Source of the DNA: Qipengyuania sp.
GTDB taxonomy: Bacteria > Pseudomonadota > Alphaproteobacteria > Sphingomonadales > Sphingomonadaceae
Direction: 5' to 3'
DNA: 64,000 bases
Assembly: GCA_019745075.1 (NCBI GenBank)
Contig: JAIETR010000043.1
Span: 1 to 64,000 of the forward strand
Part shown: one piece after another, positions 35,885 to 44,233 of the stretch
How positions within the stretch are numbered: position 1 is the stretch's first letter
Layout of the letters: each line of letters starts with the position of its first letter
Position numbers and translations under genes: made by a program
Notes under the pieces: generated by a model
The model's input: only the letters and a program-made list of their open reading frames with translations
Databases searched by the model: none
What the model was told of the DNA's origin: nothing

Positions 35885-35914
35885 AGCCCTCCTCATCGGG
35901 CGATGAGGAGGGCT
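35885..35914. terminator. Strong hairpin between convergent engB and PEP-CTERM gene
   Basis: A perfect 13-bp stem AGCCCTCCTCATC (35885-35897) with GATGAGGAGGGCT (35902-35914) and a 4-nt loop, 7 bp after engB. There is no T-run on either strand, so it is probably a transcript-end stabiliser or a factor-assisted terminator shared by both genes. Confidence 0.55.
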
Positions 35915-35949
35915 CCTGCCGTCCAGCGGGTTGGGATCGGTCGCTTCCG

Positions 35950-36702
35950 TCAGCCGAATGCGATCGCGGCGCGGCGGCGTTGGCGCATCGCCCCGCCCAC
36001 CAGCCCGAAGCCCAGGATCAGCAGCGCCCAGGCCGATGGCTCGGGCACGACCGCGGCCAGAAAAACCTGGCGCTGATTGTTCTGCGGATTGATCGCGGTC
36101 ATCATCGTGTAGCGGTAGCCGGTGGGCGTGGCCCAGCCGGACAGATCGTTGAGATAGCCCTGCGCCAGGGCGCGCGAACCGCTGCTCACCACGGTGCCAT
36201 AGCTGGAGCCCACCTGAAACAGCCCGTTGTCCAGCGAGTATCCGCCGGTGCCGGCTTCGTTGACGATTTCCCATATCGCCATCTGGATGGCGGCGGAGAT
36301 GTTCCTCCCCTGCGCCGCCGTGGCCGCGCCATCGATGAAACCGGCGGTATGACCGAGCAGCTTCTCGACCTGGCCCCGCTTGACCGCGTCGGGAAGCGAG
36401 AAGGCCTGCAGATCGAAAGTGCCGTTCTGGAGCCAGTTGAAGATATCGATGCAGTAGGCATCGAAGGTGACGGGGGCCAGCGTGCTGTTGTCGATCCCGG
36501 TCATCCGGATTCTGCCGATGTAGAGGTTCTGCGCCGTGTTGCTCGGGGAGCCCCCGATTCCGCCCGGCGTGTAGATGATCCGGCCGGTCTGGAACCCCGG
36601 ATTGCCCGAGATGCCGGTGATGGTGACGCTGGCCGCGGCGGGGACCGCGGAGAAGACGGCGCCGGCGAGAACTGCGGCGGCCAGGCGGTGCTTGATACGC
36701 AT
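35950..36702 (-). CDS. PEP-CTERM sorting domain protein
   Basis: An exported protein of 250 aa with a signal peptide (RLAAAVLAGAVFSAVPAAAS) and a typical C-terminal PEP-CTERM signal: VPEPSAWALLILGFGLVGGA then an RQRRR tail. Such proteins are processed by an exosortase and linked to exopolysaccharide or biofilm matrices. The mature part has NG/GG-rich beta-like segments. GAGGG lies 8 bp before the ATG. No exosortase gene is in the window. Confidence 0.88.
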   Translation of the reverse strand: MRIKHRLAAAVLAGAVFSAVPAAASVTITGISGNPGFQTGRIIYTPGGIGGSPSNTAQNLYIGRIRMTGIDNSTLAPVTFDAYCIDIFNWLQNGTFDLQAFSLPDAVKRGQVEKLLGHTAGFIDGAATAAQGRNISAAIQMAIWEIVNEAGTGGYSLDNGLFQVGSSYGTVVSSGSRALAQGYLNDLSGWATPTGYRYTMMTAINPQNNQRQVFLAAVVPEPSAWALLILGFGLVGGAMRQRRRAAIAFG

Positions 36703-36736
36703 CAAATGAACCCTCGAAACTTCGGACCTCTTTCGC

Positions 36737-36765
36737 ATCAAACCACCGCCCCGCTAAATTGACAA
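36737..36765 (-). promoter_or_regulatory. Candidate promoter of the PEP-CTERM gene
   Basis: On the minus strand TTGTCA (36760-36765), a 17-bp spacer and TTTGAT (36737-36742), about 35 bp upstream of the start codon. Moderate match to a sigma-70 site. Confidence 0.4.
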
Positions 36766-36828
36766 CGGCATTAACACCCATGTCCCGGAAGTGCACAGAC
36801 GCGGGCGAGGTTCCGATACGATCGCGAA

Positions 36829-37248
36829 TCAGCTGGCGAACAGGTTCCCTGGATCCTCGAAGGCCTTCATCTCGATGGCATTGCCGCTCGGGTCGCGGAA
36901 GAACATCGTCGCCTGCTCGCCAGGCTGGCCGGCGAAGCGGATGGTGGGCGGGATTGCGAATTCCACACCGGCCGCCTGGAGCCGCGCCGCGAGAATCCGC
37001 CACTCCGCCATCCCCAGCACCGCGCCGAAATGCGGCACCGGGACGCCGTGGCCATCGACGTGATTGATCGCCGCGTCGCCGCCGCGGCCCGGGGCGAGAT
37101 GCGCGACGATCTGGTGCCCGAAGAAATCGAAGTCGATCCACTCGGCGCAGCTGCGGCCTTCCGCGCAGCCGAGCAGGCCGCCGTAGAAGGCGCGCGCCTG
37201 GTCGAGATCGTGAACCGGGAAGGCGAGGTGGAAGGGCGGGCGACTCAT
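36829..37248 (-). CDS. VOC superfamily (glyoxalase-like) protein
   Basis: A 139-aa protein with two beta-alpha-beta-beta-beta units of the vicinal oxygen chelate fold: [22 protein letters not shown] and [17 protein letters not shown], ending in [20 protein letters not shown] divalent-metal site is likely: His at 7, His near 73 and Glu near 126. The reaction is not identifiable from sequence; relatives include dioxygenases and bleomycin-resistance-like proteins. Confidence 0.88.
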   Translation of the reverse strand: MSRPPFHLAFPVHDLDQARAFYGGLLGCAEGRSCAEWIDFDFFGHQIVAHLAPGRGGDAAINHVDGHGVPVPHFGAVLGMAEWRILAARLQAAGVEFAIPPTIRFAGQPGEQATMFFRDPSGNAIEMKAFEDPGNLFAS

Positions 37249-37350
37249 GGTGGGCGACTAGCAAGGCCGGCCCAGTTTCCCAAGGCTTCAGGGTTCAGCC
37301 TCGACAGGCCCAGGCCGAATGCCTAGGCGCCAGCCCAACAGGAGCGCACA

Positions 37351-38013
37351 GTGAAGCTGATCGTCGGCAACAAGAACTACTCGAGCTGGTCGCTGCGCGG
37401 CTGGCTCGCCGCCAAGCAGTCGGGGCTGGTGTTCGAGGAGATCACCGTCCCGCTCTACAGCGACGAATACGAGGCCGAGCGCGAGGGCGGCGAGCTCCAG
37501 CCCTCGAGCGGCAAGGTCCCGATCCTGTGGGACGGCGAGGTGGTGGTGTGGGACAGCCTGGCGATCCTCGACTATCTGGCCGACAAGGTCGGGCGCGAGC
37601 GCTATTGGCCCAAGGACGATGTCGCGCGCGGCATGGGACGGTCGATGGTCGCCGAGATGCACAGCTCCTACCAGGCGCTGCGCGGCGAATGCCCGATGAA
37701 TGTGCGCCGCCGTTTCGACGGGTACGAGCCGAGCGAGGCGGCGCGGCGCGACATGGTCCGCATTCTGAGCTTGTGGGCGGAGGCGCGCTCGCGCTTCGGC
37801 GGCGGCGGGCCATTCCTGTTCGGCAGTTTCGGCGCGGCGGACATCTTCTACGCCCCGGTGGTCAGCCGGTTCATCAGCTACCAGGTGCCAGTGCCCGGCT
37901 TCGCCGTGGCCTATATGCAGGCCGTCTGGGAACACGACTGGATGCGCCAGTGGATCGCCTCCTCCGAAAGCGAGGAGTGGGTGATCGAGCAATACGAGAC
38001 ACAGCCGGCGTGA
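37351..38013 (+). CDS. Glutathione S-transferase family protein
   Basis: A 220-aa GST-like protein. The N-terminal thioredoxin fold starts KLIVGNKNYSSWSLRGWLA (the SxWS pattern of the YfcF/zeta-related group, catalytic Ser near residue 12-14), with GKVPILWDGEVVVWDSLAILDYL binding glutathione. The C-terminal half is helical. The GTG start gives the expected N-terminus. Its stop overlaps the GTG of the broken nuclease gene. Confidence 0.9.
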   Translation: MKLIVGNKNYSSWSLRGWLAAKQSGLVFEEITVPLYSDEYEAEREGGELQPSSGKVPILWDGEVVVWDSLAILDYLADKVGRERYWPKDDVARGMGRSMVAEMHSSYQALRGECPMNVRRRFDGYEPSEAARRDMVRILSLWAEARSRFGGGGPFLFGSFGAADIFYAPVVSRFISYQVPVPGFAVAYMQAVWEHDWMRQWIASSESEEWVIEQYETQPA

Positions 38014-38878
38014 TAGCCCGCCTGGTCGCGGCGGCGCTGGCGGTGCTGGCGCTGCCCGCCCCGGCGGTCGCCTGGGGCTATTTCGGTCACGAGACCACCG
38101 CGCGGATCGCGCTCGCCAATATCGCGCCGCGCAGCCACGCCGCGCTCGTCCGGCTCCTGACGCACGAGCGCGCGCTCGGCACGCCCGAATGCCGGCTCCG
38201 CTCGCTGGAGAACGCCGCCACCTGGCCCGACTGCTTGCGCGGAGAGGGCTGGCGCTGGGGCTACACTTTCGCCTGGCACTACCAGACCGAACCGATCGGC
38301 GAGCCCTACGACGCGCGCAAGAACTGCGGCGGCGGGGGCTGCGTCTCGGCGCAGATCGCGCGCAACCACCGCATTCTCGCCGACGAACGCCTGCCGGGCA
38401 ACGTCCGGCTCGAAGCGCTGGCCTTCATGGTACATTTCGCGGGCGACATCCACATCCGCTGCATTCGGGAGACAACGCGGATCGCGGCGGCAACGATGTC
38501 GAGACGGCCTACGGCATCGCCCCAGGGCTGAATCTGCATTCGATCTGGGACAGCGCGCTGGCCGAGCGCGCGATCACCGCCGCCGATCCGCCGCTGGTGC
38601 GCCGCTATTCCGCCGCGGAGCGCGCCGTGCTCGCCGGAGGAGGACCGGCGGAATGGGGCCGCGAAAGCTGGGAACTCGCGCGCGGCTTCGTCTACGCCAA
38701 CGCGCTCGGGCGCGATATCGTTGCGGGAGAGAAGCCTGACCGCGCCGCGCTCACGCAGGAGGCGATCGCCGCGGCGATCCCGGTGGCCGAGCGGCGTATC
38801 GTGCAGGCCGGGTTGCGAATCGCCGCGCTGCTCGACAGCGCCTTCGCACCAGGCCCCCTTCCCGATCCGGAGCGCTAG
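38010..38878 (+). pseudogene. S1/P1-type nuclease, frameshifted
   Basis: A zinc-dependent nuclease family member, normally secreted. The first frame (from GTG 38010) has a signal peptide and mature start WGYFGHETTARIA, then WHYQTEP and VHFAGDIH. The expected next motif PLHSGDNADRGGND is found in another frame (from about 38450), as is LNLHSIWDSAL and the C-terminus to 38878. A single missing base near 38452-38455 (CACAT-CCGCTG where CACATGCCGCTG is expected) explains it. Either a recent pseudogene or a sequencing error; the rest is intact. The gene is coupled to the GST gene by a 4-bp overlap. Confidence 0.88.
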
Positions 38879-39342
38879 AGCGTCCGTTTCGCAGGATACC
38901 GAGTGCCGTCCTTGCGCGCATAGCCCTCGGGGTCGAACACCATGTCGATGTCGGGGTATTCGCCCGAGTCCCGGTCCTTGTCGCCGCCGCTGATGGCGAT
39001 GAACACGCAGTCTCGGTCGCTGCGATTGTGGAGCCGGTGGCCGTTGGGCGCCCCCGCCTTCCACGCAAGCACATCCCCGGGATGGACCGTGATCTCGCCC
39101 TGGTCCTCGATCAGTACCGCTTCGCCTTGGAGCATGATGACCAACTCGTCTTCCTCGCGATGCCAGTGGCGCTGGCTCGAGAAGGCGCCGGGTCTCAGCA
39201 CGACATGGCTCGCGCCCAGTTTGGTCAGCCCGGCCGCGGGCGCGAGGCGGCGGAACCAGCGGCCCGCGACATCGGCGTCGTAGGGTGGCGGGTAGCCGGT
39301 GGTGTTCTGCTGGGGGATGGCGTCGAGATCGAGCTTGGGCAC
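38875..39342 (-). CDS. Cupin domain protein
   Basis: A 155-aa single-domain cupin. Metal-binding motif 1 is HWHREEDELVIMLQGEA (near 59-75) and motif 2 follows as PGDVLAWKAGAPNGHRLHN. The specific reaction is unknown. GTG start with AGGAG upstream. Its stop overlaps that of the convergent nuclease gene. Confidence 0.88.
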   Translation of the reverse strand: MPKLDLDAIPQQNTTGYPPPYDADVAGRWFRRLAPAAGLTKLGASHVVLRPGAFSSQRHWHREEDELVIMLQGEAVLIEDQGEITVHPGDVLAWKAGAPNGHRLHNRSDRDCVFIAISGGDKDRDSGEYPDIDMVFDPEGYARKDGTRYPAKRTL

Positions 39343-39371
39343 GGGCGGGCACTCCTGCTAGCGCGGCGGTA

Positions 39372-40505
39372 ATGACCCAGGTTCTCGATCTCGCCAAGCG
39401 CCTCATCGCCGCGCCCAGTGTCACCCCCGCGCGGGGGCGTGTGTTCGACGAGCTGGAGGCGATGCTGAAGCCATTGGGCTTCGCGGTGAATCGGTTCCTG
39501 GCGGGCGAGAGCGACGGCGCGGTGGAGAACTGTTTCGCCATCCGGCCCGGCCCGCCTGGCAGCCGCCACTTCGCCTTTGCCGGGCATCTCGACGTGGTTC
39601 CACCGGGTGAGGGCTGGGCGAGCGGTGCCTTCGAGCCGCAGCTGCGCGGGGAACTGCTCCACGGGCGCGGCGCGGTCGATATGAAGGGCGCGATCGCGGC
39701 GATGGTCGCCGTGGTGGGACAGGTGCCGGTAGAGGCCGGCACGATCAGCTTCATCGTCACCGGCGACGAGGAAGGCCCCGCGCTCCACGGTACCCGCGCG
39801 CTGATCGGTTTCATGCGCGAGCACGGCCACCGGCCCGATCTGTGCCTCGTAGGGGAACCGACCAGCGTGAACCGCCTCGGCGACATGATGAAGATCGGGC
39901 GGCGCGGCTCGGTCAACATCTGGCTGAGCGTCGCGGGGCGCGAGGGGCACGTCGCCTATCCGCACCTCGCCGACAACCCGGTCCCGAAGCTGGCGCGCAT
40001 GCTCGCCGAGCTCGACGCGCTGGCGCTCGACGAGGGCACCGAGTGGTTCCAGCCCTCGAACCTCGAGATCACGGACCTCGGTGTGAACGACTCCGGCGGC
40101 AATCCCGCCACCAATGTCATCCCCGCGCGCGCCGAGGCGCGGCTGTCGATCCGCTTCAACGATCGGCATAGCGGCGCCGCGCTGGTCGAGCGCGTCACGG
40201 CCATTGCGGAGAAGCACGGCGGCACCGCGCGGGCGATGATCTCGGGCGAGCCCTTCCTGACCCCGCCGGGCGAATTCTCCGCGCTGGTCGCCGATGCGGT
40301 AGAGGCCGAGACCGGGCTCAAGCCCGAACCTTCGACCACCGGCGGAACTTCCGACGCGCGGTTCCTGCGCAGCCTCTGCCCGGTGCTCGAATTCGGGCTC
40401 GTCAACGCCACCATGCACAAGCGCGACGAGGCGGTGGCGGTGGCCGATCTGGAGGTGCTGGCGCGCATCTACGCCCGGATCGCGCGGGCTGCACTTGGGG
40501 CCTGA
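39372..40505 (+). CDS. dapE: Succinyl-diaminopimelate desuccinylase
   Basis: Hydrolyses N-succinyl-L,L-DAP in lysine and DAP synthesis; needs two zinc ions. The 377-aa M20 peptidase-family enzyme shows FAGHLDVVPPG (near 67-77), GRGAVDMKGAIAAM (near 98), TGDEEGPALHGT (near 132) and a final His in NATMHKRDE. The start MTQVLDLAKRL follows the family. dapB, another gene of the pathway, lies 2 kb downstream on the other strand. Confidence 0.95.
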   Translation: MTQVLDLAKRLIAAPSVTPARGRVFDELEAMLKPLGFAVNRFLAGESDGAVENCFAIRPGPPGSRHFAFAGHLDVVPPGEGWASGAFEPQLRGELLHGRGAVDMKGAIAAMVAVVGQVPVEAGTISFIVTGDEEGPALHGTRALIGFMREHGHRPDLCLVGEPTSVNRLGDMMKIGRRGSVNIWLSVAGREGHVAYPHLADNPVPKLARMLAELDALALDEGTEWFQPSNLEITDLGVNDSGGNPATNVIPARAEARLSIRFNDRHSGAALVERVTAIAEKHGGTARAMISGEPFLTPPGEFSALVADAVEAETGLKPEPSTTGGTSDARFLRSLCPVLEFGLVNATMHKRDEAVAVADLEVLARIYARIARAALGA

Positions 40506-40565
40506 TTTGCGTGGCCGCCAAGCGGCTGATACGCCCGCGCCATAACAGACGGGGATGAGAGCATA

Positions 40566-41882
40566 ATGGACCGCAAGCTGACGACCTTCATCCTGGTCGG
40601 GATGATACTCGGCGTGATCGCCGGCTATCTGGTCAATGTGAACGTCGTCCCCCAGCTGGCCGTTGTCTGGGCGAGCTGGTTCAAGCTGCTCTCCGAGATC
40701 TTCCTCAGCCTCGTGAAGATGCTGGTCGCGCCGCTGATCCTTTCCACCATCGTCGTCGGCATCGCGCATATGGGCGACAGCGCCGCGCTCGGGCGGATCG
40801 GCTTCCGCGCGATCAGCTGGTTCATCATCGCCAGCTTCATCTCGATCGGGCTCGGCCTGCTGCTGGTGAACCTGTTCCAACCGGGCGTCGGCGCACCGGT
40901 CGGCGCGGCCGACCTGGCCGCGGTTGGCGAGGTCAAGCCGCTCGATGCGCGCGAGTTCGTCCTGCACATCTTTCCGAAGAACTTCTTCGAATCGATGTCG
41001 ACCAACAACATTCTGCAAATCCTGGTGTTCTCGCTGTTCGCCGGGGTGGCGCTCTCGGCCATGGGCGCGAAGGGCGCGCCGCTGGTCAAGGGGGCCGAGG
41101 CGCTTGCCGAGATGATGCTCCAGATCACCGGCTATGTGATGCGCTTCGCGCCCTTCGCGGTATTCGGCGCGCTCGCCAATGTGGTCGCGGTCAACGGGCT
41201 CGGCATTCTGCGGACCTATGCGACGCTGGTCACCGAATTCTACTTTGGCCTGCTGCTTCTGTGGGCGATCCTCATCGCCATCGGCGCGATCTTTCTGGGC
41301 CGGCGCATCGTCTCGCTGGTGCGCTACATCCGCGAGCCGATCCTGATCGCCTTCTCGACCGCCAGCTCGGAAGCGGCGATGCCCAGGCTGTTCGAGCAGC
41401 TCGACCGCTTCGGCGTGCCGCGGCGCATCTCGGGCTTCATGCTGCCGATGGGCTACAGCTTCAACCTCGACGGCTCGATGATGTATTCGAGCTTCGCGAC
41501 GATTTTCATCGCGCAGGCCTATGGCATGGACCTGTCCTGGGGCACGCAGATCATGATCCTGCTGACACTCATGATCAGCTCCAAGGGCATTGCCGCGGTG
41601 CCGCGCGCCAGCCTGGTGGTGATCACCGGCACGCTGGCGATGTTCGGCCTGCCGGTCGAGGGCGTGGCGCTGATCCTGGGCATCGACCAGTTTCTCGACA
41701 TGGGCCGCACCGCCACCAATGTCGTCGGCAACGCGGTCGCGACCTCGGTCATCACCAAGTGGGAAGGCATGCTCGAGGCCGAGGAGCCCGAGTTCGTCGA
41801 GCATCCCAGGGCCCCGACGCACTCCGCCGCCGACGGGCGCGCCGGACTGGAGCTGGACCCGGAGAACTTCGAGAAGGGTTAG
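40566..41882 (+). CDS. Dicarboxylate/amino acid:cation symporter (DAACS family)
   Basis: A 438-aa sodium- or proton-coupled transporter related to DctA and GltP, with about eight membrane segments. The family signature is seen in FSTASSEAAMPRLFEQL (hairpin 1) and GFMLPMGYSFNLDGSMMY (segment 7), and in TATNVVGNAVATSVI near the end. Substrate could be C4-dicarboxylates or glutamate; not resolvable here. Confidence 0.92.
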   Translation: MDRKLTTFILVGMILGVIAGYLVNVNVVPQLAVVWASWFKLLSEIFLSLVKMLVAPLILSTIVVGIAHMGDSAALGRIGFRAISWFIIASFISIGLGLLLVNLFQPGVGAPVGAADLAAVGEVKPLDAREFVLHIFPKNFFESMSTNNILQILVFSLFAGVALSAMGAKGAPLVKGAEALAEMMLQITGYVMRFAPFAVFGALANVVAVNGLGILRTYATLVTEFYFGLLLLWAILIAIGAIFLGRRIVSLVRYIREPILIAFSTASSEAAMPRLFEQLDRFGVPRRISGFMLPMGYSFNLDGSMMYSSFATIFIAQAYGMDLSWGTQIMILLTLMISSKGIAAVPRASLVVITGTLAMFGLPVEGVALILGIDQFLDMGRTATNVVGNAVATSVITKWEGMLEAEEPEFVEHPRAPTHSAADGRAGLELDPENFEKG

Positions 41883-41896
41883 CGGGGCCGATTTGG

Positions 41897-42051
41897 TTTC
41901 GCGCAGAGGCCGCAGAGGATTCGCAGAGGGCGCGGAGAAATGCTGCCCGCGGCGTAGCCGCTCTTTCCATTCAGTCTGGACTTAAAGAGCGGCTGCGCCC
42001 CGAGTGCGACATCTCGGCGCCCTCTCTCTTCTCTGCGCCCTCTGCGCGAAA
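41897..42051. repeat. Palindromic repeat captured by nth
   Basis: A 155-bp element: ends TTTCGCGCAGAGG and CCTCTGCGCGAAA-like, with AG/CT-rich arms (GCAGAGGGCGCGGAGAA and TTCTCTGCGCCCTCTGC). A central hairpin is AGCCGCTCTT/AAGAGCGGCT. It begins 15 bp after the symporter stop and extends about 80 bp into the nth frame, encoding the last ~28 residues and the stop. Confidence 0.85.
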
Positions 42052-42705
42052 CCCTTTTCTTCCCTTCGGCGGCGCAAGCACCTTGGCCTTGTAGGCGCAC
42101 AATTCCACCACCGGGCAGCGCCAGCATTCTGGAGTGCGCGCCTTGCAGGTGTAGCGGCCGTGGAGGATCAGCCAGTGGTGCGCGTGAAGGCGGAACGGGG
42201 CTGGGACGCGCTTGTCGAGCTTGGCCTCGACCTGCTCGGGCGTCTTGCCACGCGCGAGCCCGGTGCGGTTGCCGACGCGGAAGATGTGCGTATCGACCGC
42301 GAAAGTCTCCTGCCCGAAGGCGCAGTTGAGCACCACATTGGCGGTCTTGCGGCCCACGCCGGGCAGCGTCACCAGCGCCTCGCGGCTCTGTGGGACCGCG
42401 CCGCCGAACTCCTCGACCAGCCGTCTCGCCATGGCGATGACGTTCCTTGCCTTGGTGTTGAACAGCCCGATGGTCTTGATGCGATCCTTCAGCTCGTCCT
42501 CGCCGAGCGCGAGCATCTGCTCCGGCGTGGAGACCTGGCGAAACAGCGCCCGCGTGGCCTTGTTGACGCCCACGTCGGTCGCCTGCGCGCTCAGCGTGAC
42601 CGCGACCAGCAACTGATAGGGATTACCGTATTCGAGCTCGGTTTCGGGGGCGGGATTATCCTCCGCCAGACGGCGGAAGAATTCGAACACCTGCTCCCGG
42701 GTCAA
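41971..42705 (-). CDS. nth: Endonuclease III with repeat-encoded C-terminus
   Basis: Base-excision repair glycosylase/AP lyase for oxidised pyrimidines. In the 244-aa protein the helix-hairpin-helix with catalytic Lys is LPGVGRKTANVVL and the catalytic Asp lies in VDTHIFRV. The 4Fe-4S site is CKARTPECWRCPVVELC (Cx6Cx2Cx5C). Normal proteins end soon after this; here a tail GFRAEGAEKREGAEMSHSGR... follows, translated from the palindromic repeat. The TTG start overlaps the dapB stop (TTGA). Confidence 0.93.
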   Translation of the reverse strand: MTREQVFEFFRRLAEDNPAPETELEYGNPYQLLVAVTLSAQATDVGVNKATRALFRQVSTPEQMLALGEDELKDRIKTIGLFNTKARNVIAMARRLVEEFGGAVPQSREALVTLPGVGRKTANVVLNCAFGQETFAVDTHIFRVGNRTGLARGKTPEQVEAKLDKRVPAPFRLHAHHWLILHGRYTCKARTPECWRCPVVELCAYKAKVLAPPKGRKGFRAEGAEKREGAEMSHSGRSRSLSPD

Positions 42706-43448
42706 AGATCGAGCACCTGCGCCATCGTGTAGCGCCCGGCGGGCTTGTCGATCAGCCATTCGGCCGCGCGGATCGCGCCGCGCGCGAAGATGGCGCGGTT
42801 CTCCGCGCTGTGCGCCAGCGTCAGGCGCTCGTCGGGGCCAGCGAACAGTACGCTGTGCTCGCCCGCCACCGTGCCCCCGCGCAAGGACGCGAATCCGATC
42901 GCCCCTTCGCCGCGCGCCCCGGTGTCGCCCCCGGTTTCATTGCCGCGCCCGCGCTCGCTGTTCGCCGCCAGGTCGATCCCGCGCCCCGCCGCCGCGGCCT
43001 CGCCCAGCAGCAGCGCGGTGCCGCTGGGCGCATCGACCTTCAGCCGGTGATGCATCTCGACGATCTCGATGTCCCACTCCGGCCCAAGCCGCGCCGCCGC
43101 CTCGCGCACGAGATGGGCGAGCAGCGTCACCCCGAGCGAGGTGTTGCCCGTCTGGAGCACCGCCACGGCGTGCGCGGCGTGGTCGATGGCGGTGTGATGG
43201 CGCTGGGTGAGCCCGGTGGTGCCGATCGTGATCGGGATGCCCGCGCCGATCGCGGCGTGGAGATTCGCCTCGAGCGCCTGCGGCGAGGAGAAATCGACCA
43301 GCACGTCGCTGCGGTCGGCGAGCGTGGCCGCGTCGCCGCCGCTGAAGATGTCGGCGCCGCCGGCGAGCTGGTGCTCGCCCTCCGCCAGCAACGCCGCGAT
43401 GGCCCGACCCATCCGCCCTTCGCTGCCGATAATCCCGATGCGTGCCAT
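42702..43448 (-). CDS. dapB: 4-hydroxy-tetrahydrodipicolinate reductase
   Basis: NAD(P)H-dependent step of lysine/DAP synthesis. The 248-aa protein has GIIGSEGRMGRAIA (nucleotide site, 4-17), GTTGLTQ near 77, and the catalytic EMHHRLKVDAPSGTAL near 131-146. Overlaps nth by 4 bp and is divergent (7-bp or so overlap of start region) from the sirtuin gene. Confidence 0.95.
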   Translation of the reverse strand: MARIGIIGSEGRMGRAIAALLAEGEHQLAGGADIFSGGDAATLADRSDVLVDFSSPQALEANLHAAIGAGIPITIGTTGLTQRHHTAIDHAAHAVAVLQTGNTSLGVTLLAHLVREAAARLGPEWDIEIVEMHHRLKVDAPSGTALLLGEAAAAGRGIDLAANSERGRGNETGGDTGARGEGAIGFASLRGGTVAGEHSVLFAGPDERLTLAHSAENRAIFARGAIRAAEWLIDKPAGRYTMAQVLDL

Positions 43449-43474
43449 TGCTCTCCCCGGCGTCGGCATGCTTC

Positions 43475-44233
43475 ATGGCCCGCATGAGCCCCCGGCGCAA
43501 CATCGTGGTCCTGACCGGAGCGGGGGTATCCGCCGAAAGCGGCATCGACACTTTTCGCGGGGGAGGTGGGCTGTGGGAACAGCACCGGGTGGAGGATGTC
43601 GCCACGCCCGAGGCCTTCGCGCGCGATCCCGATCTGGTGCTGCGCTTCTACGACATGCGCCGCGCCGCGATCCAGACCAAACAGCCCAATGCGGCGCATG
43701 TCGCGCTGGCGAAGCTGGACCGCGAATGGCTTGGGGACTTGCTGATCGTGACCCAGAACGTCGACGACCTGCACGAACGCGCCGGGGCGAAGCGCGTGCT
43801 GCATATGCACGGCACGCACCTCAATGCCTGGTGCACCGCCTGCGACGTTCGCTCCCCGTGGCGCGACAGCCTGATTCGGCGACCGCCCTGTCCCCAATGC
43901 GGCGAGGCCGCGCTTCGCCCGGATGTGGTGTGGTTCGGCGAGATGCCTTACGAAATGGACCGCATCTACGCGGCGCTGCGAAACGCGGATTTGTTCGTTT
44001 CGATTGGCACCTCGGGGGCGGTATATCCCGCGGCGGCTTTCGTCCGCGACGCGCGCGAGCTGGGCGTGCGCACGCTCGAGCTCAATCTCGAGCGCAGCCA
44101 GGGTTCGGCCTGGTTCGACGAAAGTCGGCTCGGGCCCGCGGGCGAACTGGTGCCGGTCTGGGTCGAGGAGATGCTAGGGTCCAAACCCAATCACCGCGCG
44201 GATCGAGATCGCCCGTGGGAGGTCGCCGACTAG
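43475..44233 (+). CDS. cobB: NAD-dependent protein deacylase (sirtuin)
   Basis: Removes acyl groups from lysine with NAD+. The class III-like sirtuin has GAGVSAESGIDTFRG near 16-30, TQNVDDLHERAG, the catalytic His in MHGTHL, and a four-Cys zinc site (CTAC then CPQC). FVSIGTSGAVYPAA is the NAD-binding end. The final ~18 residues from GSKPNH onward, and the stop, come from the left arm of the 268-bp structured element. Start could also be the Met at 43484. Confidence 0.93.
   Translation: MARMSPRRNIVVLTGAGVSAESGIDTFRGGGGLWEQHRVEDVATPEAFARDPDLVLRFYDMRRAAIQTKQPNAAHVALAKLDREWLGDLLIVTQNVDDLHERAGAKRVLHMHGTHLNAWCTACDVRSPWRDSLIRRPPCPQCGEAALRPDVVWFGEMPYEMDRIYAALRNADLFVSIGTSGAVYPAAAFVRDARELGVRTLELNLERSQGSAWFDESRLGPAGELVPVWVEEMLGSKPNHRADRDRPWEVAD

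Noticed and set aside
39225-41822. An 865-codon open frame opposite dapE and the symporter
   Set aside because: Covers two clear genes on the other strand and has only His/Glu/Asp-rich antisense composition.
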